The notes under the pieces are model-generated. The model saw only the letters and a list, made by a program, of their open reading frames with translations. It was not told where the DNA came from and did not search any database. A stretch of 64,000 nt of DNA. It comes from a virus. Shown here one piece after another: positions 38,047 to 44,622 of the stretch (positions are counted from its first letter, which is position 1; each line of letters begins with the position of its first letter). Made by a program: the position numbers and the translations under genes. The DNA lies in the IMG/VR virus record IMGVR_UViG_3300036770_005131, positions 42,618-106,617 of that record. One strand, written 5' to 3'.

Positions 38047-40974
38047 ATGTCTGATCAATTAACTGGTGGATTGTTTGAATCCGGTACTTTTATGAGTCCT
38101 CCCTGGTGGTTAGGGAGAGTAGAATCTAAAGAGACTTGGCAAGATAATATAGAAGCACAAACATTTACTAATATTGCCGGAATTGAAGGGTGGGGGTATC
38201 GCTATAAAGTAAGAGTTTTTAATTGGCATACTGGAGATTTAGCTACACTTCCTCCAGATCAAATGGCTTTTTGTCAAGTCATTATGCCCGTTACTGCAGG
38301 ATCTGGTCATGGTGGTGCATCAGTAACTCCATCTATAGAATCTGGATCCGTAGTATTTGGATTCTTCATGGATGGAATGGCGGGTCAAGAAGGATATATT
38401 GTAGGAGTTCTTGGCAATTCAAATAATAATGTACCAAAGGTAAGAGGAGCAGCTGCACCAAACCAAACTGCAGTAGCACCTTCTTTATCTGGACCTATAC
38501 TTTCAAATCCTCCTGCTCCATCTATTGGCCCAGGCAGTCTGGCTAATTTACCATTGCCACCAAATGTAGATCAATTAAGTTCAGATCAATTAAAAAAACT
38601 TCTCAATCCAGCAAGAACTCCAAGTAGAGAAGAATTTTCTGCAGCTTCAAAGGCAAGATCTGAAGCAAAATTAAAAGGTCTTCCCTTACCAGAAATTGAA
38701 AGACAAGTATTAATTGCTACAGTAAAAGCATCAAGACTTCCTGGAGCATCTTCACCAGTTCCATTTCTCTGCAATCAAGGTTATCAACAATTTAATGACA
38801 CTTTTAGTGACTCAAATAAAGCGCCAGCATATGTTCCAGATAACTTAAATGTTTATAATATTCCTCTTCAAATTACAGAAGGACTTCATTTAAAGACATT
38901 AGCATGGGATATTCAGGATCAAGATAAAAGAGTACAAAGACCTCTAAGAAATGCATGTAAGAAAGTTGATTCTGATGTTCAAGGAATTGCAAAAGTTCTT
39001 AATAATTTAATTAAAGATTCTAATAATATAGCAAAAATAGCAGGAGAAGTATCTGTAGCGGCAAGTTCAATTCAATCTCAAACTTCAAGTTTAATTCAAA
39101 CAGCTGCTCAATTTGCATCTTCATACATGATTAATATATTAACTCGTGTATTAGAAGAATTGCAAATTTTAATAACAGAAGAATTGCAAAAGAGGGTAAT
39201 ACCAAATCTTTTTCCTAGCGAAATTCCAACTTATAATAATATAGTTTCTGAGGCGCTTGAAATTCTTTCTTGCTTGTTTAGAAATATAATGCAAGCTCTC
39301 GTACCAACATTTGTAAAACTTCTTACTGACTTGTTAGCAAATTTAGTTAGTGGTCCAATTTGTGCGGTTCAGCAACTTATCTCTGACTTTTTAAACCCTA
39401 TTCTCGGACAAATAAGTTCTGCACTATCATCAGTTTTGGGTACTATTGGAAATATTGCAGGTTTAGTTGCAAGTGCATTTTCTTTATTAAGTGGAATTTT
39501 GAATTTTTTCAAATGTGATGAGCAGCAACAATGTCCAGGTTACGATCAGATAGATTTAGCAGGACCAGCTAAACCAGCAATAGCAATAGGAAATTTTTCT
39601 TCAGGAATTCTTAATAGTCTTAATCAAGCAAATAGAGGAGGAACAACAGGAAGTGGTTCTAGAATTAATTGTAATGTTGAACCTGTTTTTTGTGGTCCTC
39701 CTAAAGTTAATTTCTTTGGGGGAAATGGTTCTGGAGGACAAGCAAATCCAATAGTTAGTAATAGTTCATCAATTATTGGTTTTGATATTGTAAATCCAGG
39801 ATCGTATACATCTGCGCCAATCGTTACTCTTGAGGATCCTTGTGGAAATGGATCTGGTGGAGCATTTGAAGCTATAATGGAACCTGATGAAAATAATCCT
39901 GGAAAACTCAAAATAAAAAATATTTTGGTAAAATCTCCTGGTACGGGTTATTTACAAAAACCCAATGGTAGTATGGGAGGAGATGGATTTGTTTGGAAGG
40001 AACCAGATGAGGGTTATATTAGGAGTTGCAATGGGGAATTTAAAGTTGTCAGAATCAATAAACCAGTAGAACTAAATCCTGGAGAAACTTATTATCCCCC
40101 AAATGGTAAACCAGAAACTCTTTCCGTAAAATACACAAAATATAAAGTAAATATACCTCAAAATGTATCATCAAAAAATTGTCCTGCTAAAATAACTATA
40201 ACTAACACACAAGGAAGATCTAGAAAATATTATGGATTTATTAATAACGATACTTTATCTTTAAATACTATTCCAAATAATATTGTAAAAGGTGGATCTT
40301 CAGTTGAGGGTTTAAACATTGCTGAAGGTACAATTATAGTTCTTGATATAAATCAAACAGGAATTGGAACCACTGCTGCCGCTGGTATTGGAACCACTAC
40401 TACTGCTGGTATCGGAACTACTACTCCAGGTGGCCCTGGTATTGGAACTACTACTGGTTCTGGTACTACTATTCCAAATGAAAATCTATCTGATCCAGAA
40501 TCTGAGGATACCCGAATTATAGAACTTCCGCTTCTCCCAGTAAATCCAATAAATATACCTGTTGTTGATGATTTTGCTATAGTAAACCAAAATGCACAAA
40601 ATGATCAAACTATTCAAGATCAAGAAAGATTATGTTACAAAGCAGTGTTATGCGTAGAAGAAATACAAGTTATTCAAACAGGATTTGCATATAGACCTGA
40701 AGATGAGATTGTTATTACTCCTAGTAATGGTATGGTAGTAAAACCAATAATTAATGAATTTGGTCAAATTACAGAAGTTAAAGTCTTAAGTGGTGGTTGC
40801 GGTTTTGACGACATTCCGGAAATTAAAACAAATTCTCCTACTGGATTCAATGCTTTACTTGTACCAATAATCACAGTTAAGAGAATATGTGAAAATGGAG
40901 AATTTGATGTTCCAAAGGATTCAAAGGTTATTAATGTAGTTGATTGTACTGGTTGTATAAAATGTAGGAGGTAA
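38047..40974 (+). CDS. 5: Baseplate central spike protein gp5-like (OB fold, no lysozyme)
   Basis: 975 residues. The N-terminus (about 1-125: FMSPPWWLGRVESKETWQDN, GWGYRYKVRVFNWHTGD, LATLPPDQMAFCQVIMPVTA, GQEGYIVGVLGNS) is the gp5 OB fold. T4 gp5 next has a lysozyme domain, which is absent here. Instead a long helical/hydrophobic region (about 280-480) is followed by Gly-rich beta repeats and GIGTT units (about 775-810). The end has a Cys-rich DCTGCIKCRR. Hydrolytic activity appears to have moved to the neighbouring large proteins. Confidence 0.75.
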   Translation: MSDQLTGGLFESGTFMSPPWWLGRVESKETWQDNIEAQTFTNIAGIEGWGYRYKVRVFNWHTGDLATLPPDQMAFCQVIMPVTAGSGHGGASVTPSIESGSVVFGFFMDGMAGQEGYIVGVLGNSNNNVPKVRGAAAPNQTAVAPSLSGPILSNPPAPSIGPGSLANLPLPPNVDQLSSDQLKKLLNPARTPSREEFSAASKARSEAKLKGLPLPEIERQVLIATVKASRLPGASSPVPFLCNQGYQQFNDTFSDSNKAPAYVPDNLNVYNIPLQITEGLHLKTLAWDIQDQDKRVQRPLRNACKKVDSDVQGIAKVLNNLIKDSNNIAKIAGEVSVAASSIQSQTSSLIQTAAQFASSYMINILTRVLEELQILITEELQKRVIPNLFPSEIPTYNNIVSEALEILSCLFRNIMQALVPTFVKLLTDLLANLVSGPICAVQQLISDFLNPILGQISSALSSVLGTIGNIAGLVASAFSLLSGILNFFKCDEQQQCPGYDQIDLAGPAKPAIAIGNFSSGILNSLNQANRGGTTGSGSRINCNVEPVFCGPPKVNFFGGNGSGGQANPIVSNSSSIIGFDIVNPGSYTSAPIVTLEDPCGNGSGGAFEAIMEPDENNPGKLKIKNILVKSPGTGYLQKPNGSMGGDGFVWKEPDEGYIRSCNGEFKVVRINKPVELNPGETYYPPNGKPETLSVKYTKYKVNIPQNVSSKNCPAKITITNTQGRSRKYYGFINNDTLSLNTIPNNIVKGGSSVEGLNIAEGTIIVLDINQTGIGTTAAAGIGTTTTAGIGTTTPGGPGIGTTTGSGTTIPNENLSDPESEDTRIIELPLLPVNPINIPVVDDFAIVNQNAQNDQTIQDQERLCYKAVLCVEEIQVIQTGFAYRPEDEIVITPSNGMVVKPIINEFGQITEVKVLSGGCGFDDIPEIKTNSPTGFNALLVPIITVKRICENGEFDVPKDSKVINVVDCTGCIKCRR

Positions 40975-40983
40975 TTATAAAAA

Positions 40984-41577
40984 ATGACATCAAAAAATTA
41001 TGAAACTAAAGATATAAGAACTAAAGATGGTGCCTTAAGATTTGGTCACATTCATTTAGATCAAGTTAAATCATCAATTCTTCTTCAAGGGCAAGGTGGT
41101 CTTGAATATATTACTATAGATCAAACTGATCCAAGGCCTGGATGGATTACAAATAGATGTAGGGGAAGATATCAAATTAAATGTGGTGATAATGTTCAAA
41201 AAGGTCAACCTGCATTTTGGTTAGATTCTGCAAGTGGTGATATAGTAATTACCACTCGTGGTAGAATCCGAATGGAGGCAGAAAATATTGATATAATTGC
41301 ATATGGCCCTGATAATAATAATGGTAACATAAATTTAGTTGCTTCCCAAGAACTAAATATGGAGGCTAAACAAATAGAACTTAATGGAAAACAATCCACA
41401 AGTTTGTATACAAATGGTTCAATGCAAATGACTGCTACAAATATAATGAGAATGTATGCTGGAGAGATGCAAAATGTAACTTCTATGAGTGCAATTAAAC
41501 CTCCAATTGATTTTGATATTGGAAATGGGCAGTTTTGGCAAAGAGCATTATTAGGTTTCTTTAATTTAATCGCATAG
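40984..41577 (+). CDS. Spike beta-helix protein (gp5 C-terminal-like)
   Basis: 197 residues. Repeating short strands with Ile/Val-x-Ala/Gly turns (DIVITTRGRIRMEAENIDII, NLVASQELNMEAKQIELNG, SLYTNGSMQMTATNIMRMYA) resemble the three-stranded beta-helix of T4 gp5C. Encoded separately 9 nt after the gp5-like gene, suggesting that the needle is a separate chain. Ribosome site AGGAGG at 40966-40971 lies close to the previous stop. Confidence 0.65.
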   Translation: MTSKNYETKDIRTKDGALRFGHIHLDQVKSSILLQGQGGLEYITIDQTDPRPGWITNRCRGRYQIKCGDNVQKGQPAFWLDSASGDIVITTRGRIRMEAENIDIIAYGPDNNNGNINLVASQELNMEAKQIELNGKQSTSLYTNGSMQMTATNIMRMYAGEMQNVTSMSAIKPPIDFDIGNGQFWQRALLGFFNLIA

Positions 41578-41588
41578 AGAGAATATTT

Positions 41589-42380
41589 ATGGCAAGTTTT
41601 GATAACATTTATGTAAAAGGTCAATTTTTTAATGTAAAAGATCCTGTAGGTCCTGAAATTTTGGGAAGAGGCCCATTAAGAATACGAGGTTCTTCATATA
41701 CACAAGGTCCAGCACTTATTGGAAATCATGTAACTTTTCCAAATGTTTGGGCAACATGTATGATTGCTCCTCTAACAAATAGCGAGTCTCCTCTTCCATT
41801 TATTCCTGGAATTCTTCAAACATGTATTCCTATAAATAATTCTCCATATTCTCTTGCGGTAATAGGAGATGCAGCTATTTTTGATAACTTAGATGTTAAT
41901 CTAAGTGTCAATGCTGGTCTTTCCGTAAGAGCAGGGGTGTTAGTTGCATCTCAAGGAGATGTTTGGGCTTTTTGTGGTGCTCACAGATTATCCGCAAAGA
42001 AGAACTTTGATATTCCTCACCCAACAAAAGAAGGATGGAGATTGAGGCATACCTGTCCAGAATCTCCATCCAATGATGTATATGTTCGCGGAAGAGTTAC
42101 AAATAAAACTGTCATTCAACTTCCAGAATATTGGAAAACATTTGTAGATACTCAATCAATTACAGTGTCGTTAACTCCTGTTGGTGCTCATCAGGATGTA
42201 ATTGTAAAAAGAATTGATAAAACTCAAATTCACCTTCAAGCAAAAGGTGGAATGCCCATTGATTGTTTTTATCATGTTTATGGAACAAGAACTGATGGTG
42301 AAGATCTGATTCCAGAATATCAAGGCTTGACACCAGACGACTATCCAGGCGATAATAGTGAGTATAACATAAACACATAA
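41589..42380 (+). CDS. Virion structural protein, 263 aa
   Basis: MASFDNIYVKGQFFNVKDPV opens a beta-rich protein; residues about 155-175 read LRHTCPESPSNDVYVRGRVT followed by IQLPEYW and ITVSLTPVGAH, a segment found in the C-terminal parts of many phage fibre and tip proteins. Directly after the spike gene, so a baseplate tip or short fibre component is likely. No enzyme motif. Confidence 0.6.
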   Translation: MASFDNIYVKGQFFNVKDPVGPEILGRGPLRIRGSSYTQGPALIGNHVTFPNVWATCMIAPLTNSESPLPFIPGILQTCIPINNSPYSLAVIGDAAIFDNLDVNLSVNAGLSVRAGVLVASQGDVWAFCGAHRLSAKKNFDIPHPTKEGWRLRHTCPESPSNDVYVRGRVTNKTVIQLPEYWKTFVDTQSITVSLTPVGAHQDVIVKRIDKTQIHLQAKGGMPIDCFYHVYGTRTDGEDLIPEYQGLTPDDYPGDNSEYNINT

Positions 42381-42381
42381 T

Positions 42382-43050
42382 ATGAGAATTCATGAGGTCT
42401 TTCCAATATTAGTTGCTCAAGATACAGTAAAAGTACATCAAGAATTTAAAGATCAATACTTTGACGAATTAAAAACTTTATGGTTTAATGGTTATGAGAA
42501 TGAAACTCCAGAAAATTCTGGAAGATGTTCTTTACATTTAAATTCTAATTATCACATTCTTTTCAAATCTTTAAAAGAAAGTATATGTAATTACTTGGAT
42601 TTATTAGAAATAGACCATAATAAATTAAATATTAACTTTATAAAATCGTGGGTTGGATATCATAATAAAGATATTCCCCAATTACAACCTCACATACATA
42701 ATGGATCAGATATTTCTTTTTGCTATTATTTGTCTTCTGATGATACTTCAGATAAGTTTTGCGTTCATAGTTCAAATAATCTAAATGAAGTATCAGGAAA
42801 TATTTTTGAACCAAGTAATAAATATAATTTGATTAAAAAGTTTAATAAGTATAATTGCGGGAATTATACAATAACACCTCATGAAGGAACAGTTGTTATA
42901 TTCCCAAGTAATCTATCACACTCTACTTTGAAAAAAGAAAATTTAAGTGATAGATATGTAATTGCTGGTGATGTTAAATTATGTTTAAAACCAGAATATA
43001 ATCTACATCATCAATCTATGCCTCATCCAAGTCTTTGGTTATCATTATAG
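42382..43050 (+). CDS. 2-oxoglutarate/Fe(II)-dependent oxygenase
   Basis: 222 residues. Iron ligands are suggested by QPHIHNGSDISFCYYL (His-x-His region) and the distal His in IFPSNLSHST, with the 2-oxoglutarate Arg in DRYVIAGDVKL. This matches the putative 2OG-Fe(II) oxygenase family (TIGR02466-type) common in cyanophages. Substrate unknown; modification of protein, DNA or metabolite is possible. It is embedded among structural genes and therefore likely expressed late. Confidence 0.8.
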   Translation: MRIHEVFPILVAQDTVKVHQEFKDQYFDELKTLWFNGYENETPENSGRCSLHLNSNYHILFKSLKESICNYLDLLEIDHNKLNINFIKSWVGYHNKDIPQLQPHIHNGSDISFCYYLSSDDTSDKFCVHSSNNLNEVSGNIFEPSNKYNLIKKFNKYNCGNYTITPHEGTVVIFPSNLSHSTLKKENLSDRYVIAGDVKLCLKPEYNLHHQSMPHPSLWLSL

Positions 43051-43060
43051 GAGATTAAAA

Positions 43061-43357
43061 ATGGCCGTTGGTGCAGCTACAACTGAAATTATTGGTCCTG
43101 AGTTTACTCCCCAGGAACCACCTGAAATGCCAGAAAGCAATGATCCATTCGTTTTTAATGAGGATGGAACTGTTGATTTAGATTTAAGTGGTAAACTAGA
43201 TGTAAAAAAAAGAGCAAAGTTTGATGATGATGTTACAATTGATGGTATATTAACTGTTCAAGGGGTGGATATCTTACAAGCAATTGAAGATTTAAATGCT
43301 GCTATTGGGGCACTACAAACCGAAATCGGAGCAATTCAAACAAGTTTACAGTCTTGA
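43061..43357 (+). CDS. Small structural protein with trimerising coiled coil, 98 aa
   Basis: GGAG site at 43050-43053. N-terminal Pro/Glu-rich region, then DLDLSGKLDVKKRAKFDDDV and a heptad-like AIEDLNAAIGALQTEIGAIQ at the C-terminus. Fits a fibre-associated or adaptor protein. Its TGA stop is part of the next -35 box. Confidence 0.6.
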   Translation: MAVGAATTEIIGPEFTPQEPPEMPESNDPFVFNEDGTVDLDLSGKLDVKKRAKFDDDVTIDGILTVQGVDILQAIEDLNAAIGALQTEIGAIQTSLQS

Positions 43358-43382
43358 CACCTTAGACAAAATTTGCTAAGAT
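43354..43382 (+). promoter_or_regulatory. Sigma70-type promoter
   Basis: TTGACA 43354-43359 with embedded TGA stop (43355-43357); 17-nt spacer; TAAGAT 43377-43382. Initiation would be very close to the next ATG (43386), so the mRNA may be nearly leaderless. Confidence 0.6.
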
Positions 43383-43385
43383 ACA

Positions 43386-43592
43386 ATGAATCCATACAAA
43401 ATAACATACAACGATTTGAAACTAGAACGAGTAAAAACAACACCAGAAAATGTAAGAGAAGCGAATGAAGGTTTGTTTCATTCAAAGATGAATTTACCTC
43501 AAGCTGCCGAACATTGCGGAATGTCACATAAGGAAATGAGGTTGACATTCTTTGAATATCTGAAGTATAATCCTCCTACATACGAATCTTGA
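43386..43592 (+). CDS. Conserved-type hypothetical protein with helix-turn-helix-like segment, 68 aa
   Basis: MNPYKITYNDLKLERVKTTP, then EGLFHSKMNLPQAAEHCGMS HKEMRLTF. The LPQAAEHCGMSHKEMRLTF portion resembles a helix-turn-helix of AraC/Fis size. A DNA-binding role is possible, and it sits just ahead of the tRNA promoters. Not proven. Confidence 0.6.
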   Translation: MNPYKITYNDLKLERVKTTPENVREANEGLFHSKMNLPQAAEHCGMSHKEMRLTFFEYLKYNPPTYES

Positions 43593-43600
43593 AGACTCAC

Positions 43601-43629
43601 TTGACAATCTGAGATTTAGGTCTTATGAT
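43601..43629 (+). promoter_or_regulatory. tRNA promoter 1 with inverted-repeat arms
   Basis: TTGACA 43601-43606, 17-nt spacer, TATGAT 43624-43629; initiation is expected about 1-2 nt before the tRNA. GACAATC (43603-43609) and GATTGTC (43627-43633) form an inverted repeat across the promoter. Confidence 0.8.
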
Positions 43630-43637
43630 TGTCTCAT

Positions 43638-43719
43638 GCCCCTGTGGTGAAACGGTAAACACAGTTGACTCAAAATCAACCGCCTACGAGGCTTGTCAGT
43701 TCAAATCTGACTAGGGGCA
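43638..43719 (+). tRNA. tRNA-Leu(CAA)
   Basis: Acceptor GCCCCTG with TAGGGGC (one G.U), anticodon stem GTTGA/TCAAC with loop CTCAAAA (anticodon CAA), long variable arm, T arm GTCAG-TTCAAAT-CTGAC, discriminator A73. CCA is not encoded. Confidence 0.93.
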
Positions 43720-43720
43720 C

Positions 43721-43749
43721 TTGACAATCTGGGGTTTATACCTTATGAT
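43721..43749 (+). promoter_or_regulatory. tRNA promoter 2, near-copy of promoter 1
   Basis: TTGACA 43721-43726, 17-nt spacer, TATGAT 43744-43749, exactly 120 nt after promoter 1, with the same GACAATC / GATTGTC arms. Drives tRNA-Ile and probably tRNA-Leu(UAA). Confidence 0.8.
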
Positions 43750-43760
43750 TGTCTCACTTC

Positions 43761-43834
43761 GGAAATGTAGCTCAACTGGTTAGAGCACACGCCTTATAAG
43801 CGTGAGGTTCTGGGTTCAATCCCCAGCATTTCCA
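43761..43834 (+). tRNA. tRNA-Ile(UAU)
   Basis: Acceptor GGAAATG/CATTTCC, D stem GCTC/GAGC, anticodon stem CACGC/GCGTG with loop CTTATAA (anticodon UAU, codon AUA), T stem CTGGG/CCCAG, discriminator A. CCA not encoded. Confidence 0.92.
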
Positions 43835-43856
43835 CTAGATCCTTAAGGATCTTATT

Positions 43857-43942
43857 GGGCGAGTGATGGAATTGGTTAGACATCTCAGACTTAAAATCTG
43901 ACGGGCATTGTGCCCATGCGAGTTCAAGTCTCGCCTCGCCTA
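43857..43942 (+). tRNA. tRNA-Leu(UAA)
   Basis: Acceptor GGGCGAG/CTCGCCT (one G.U), anticodon stem TCAGA/TCTGA with loop CTTAAAA (anticodon UAA), long variable arm GGGCA-TTG-TGCCC, discriminator A. A palindrome AGATCCTTAAGGATCT (43837-43852) separates it from tRNA-Ile. No promoter of its own is visible. Confidence 0.93.
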
Positions 43943-43976
43943 CTTTTAAGGTAAAATTCTAGAGGTAAAAATAAAA

Positions 43977-43984
43977 AATAAATA
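43977..43984 (+). promoter_or_regulatory. Late-like motif AATAAATA
   Basis: 21 nt upstream of the ATG at 44005. Confidence 0.35.
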
Positions 43985-44004
43985 TAAGATACTGATGAAT
44001 TCTA

Positions 44005-44283
44005 ATGAAGTATCTAATCACCTTTTCTTATAATTGGTATAATACTCAAGATGGAAAATATATTATAAAGACATACTACATTAATAACATTCCTTTTACA
44101 TTTGATGATATTCCTGAAATTGCTCAGAATGATCCTGAAATAATTGAAAAAGCAAATCAACAACTTACAATGACTCCTGAAATCTTTTATCAAAAATCTT
44201 TCTATCTTATAGACGAAGAAGTGCATCCATGTTTATTTCCTGTTGAACTTGAGAATCCAGAAGTGCTTGACGAAATTCTCTAA
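44005..44283 (+). CDS. Hypothetical protein, 92 aa
   Basis: MKYLITFSYNWYNTQDGKYI, then FDDIPEIAQNDPEIIEKANQ and an acidic C-terminus. Probably a small soluble alpha/beta protein. Its last codons contain the -35 box of the tRNA-Thr promoter. Function unknown. Confidence 0.6.
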   Translation: MKYLITFSYNWYNTQDGKYIIKTYYINNIPFTFDDIPEIAQNDPEIIEKANQQLTMTPEIFYQKSFYLIDEEVHPCLFPVELENPEVLDEIL

Positions 44284-44295
44284 ATACCTTATAAT
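44267..44295 (+). promoter_or_regulatory. Sigma70-type promoter for tRNA-Thr
   Basis: TTGACG 44267-44272, 17-nt spacer, TATAAT 44290-44295; initiation near 44302, about 4 nt before the tRNA. Confidence 0.8.
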
Positions 44296-44305
44296 GATTT
44301 TATTC

Positions 44306-44377
44306 GCCCCTTTAGCTCAGTGGTAGAGCACTCGCCTTGTAAGCGAGCGGTCGTCAGTTCAAATCTGACAAGTGGCT
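44306..44377 (+). tRNA. tRNA-Thr(UGU)
   Basis: D stem GCTC/GAGC, anticodon stem CTCGC/GCGAG with loop CTTGTAA (anticodon UGU), T arm GTCAG-TTCAAAT-CTGAC. The acceptor GCCCCTT with AAGTGGC has one C-U mismatch at pair 4-69. Discriminator is T; CCA not encoded. Confidence 0.87.
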
Positions 44378-44395
44378 TAAGTTCATAAAAAGATT

Positions 44396-44563
44396 ATGAA
44401 AATCAATCTCTGGTGGTGCGAGTCTATGAAGCAGTGGAGATGGACATTGACTGATGATCATAGACCAATTATACGACAGGAATCTGGACAAAGACCTGAA
44501 CTGAGGGATGCTATGAATGATATTGCAAATACTGTAGAGTATCTTATTCAGAACAAAATATAA
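44396..44563 (+). CDS. Conserved-type hypothetical protein, 55 aa
   Basis: MKINLWWCESMKQWRWTLTD, Trp-rich, followed by a helix (LRDAMNDIANTVEYLIQNKI). Short proteins of this kind occur next to structural genes in cyanomyoviruses as far as I recall. Function unknown. Confidence 0.55.
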   Translation: MKINLWWCESMKQWRWTLTDDHRPIIRQESGQRPELRDAMNDIANTVEYLIQNKI

Positions 44564-44585
44564 ATTGAAGGGGAAGTTTCTTATG

Positions 44586-44593
44586 AATAAATA
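44586..44593 (+). promoter_or_regulatory. Late-like motif AATAAATA
   Basis: 30 nt upstream of the ATG of the giant fibre gene at 44623. Confidence 0.4.
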
Positions 44594-44622
44594 AATGATA
44601 AGGAACTTATAGTGTAATAAAG

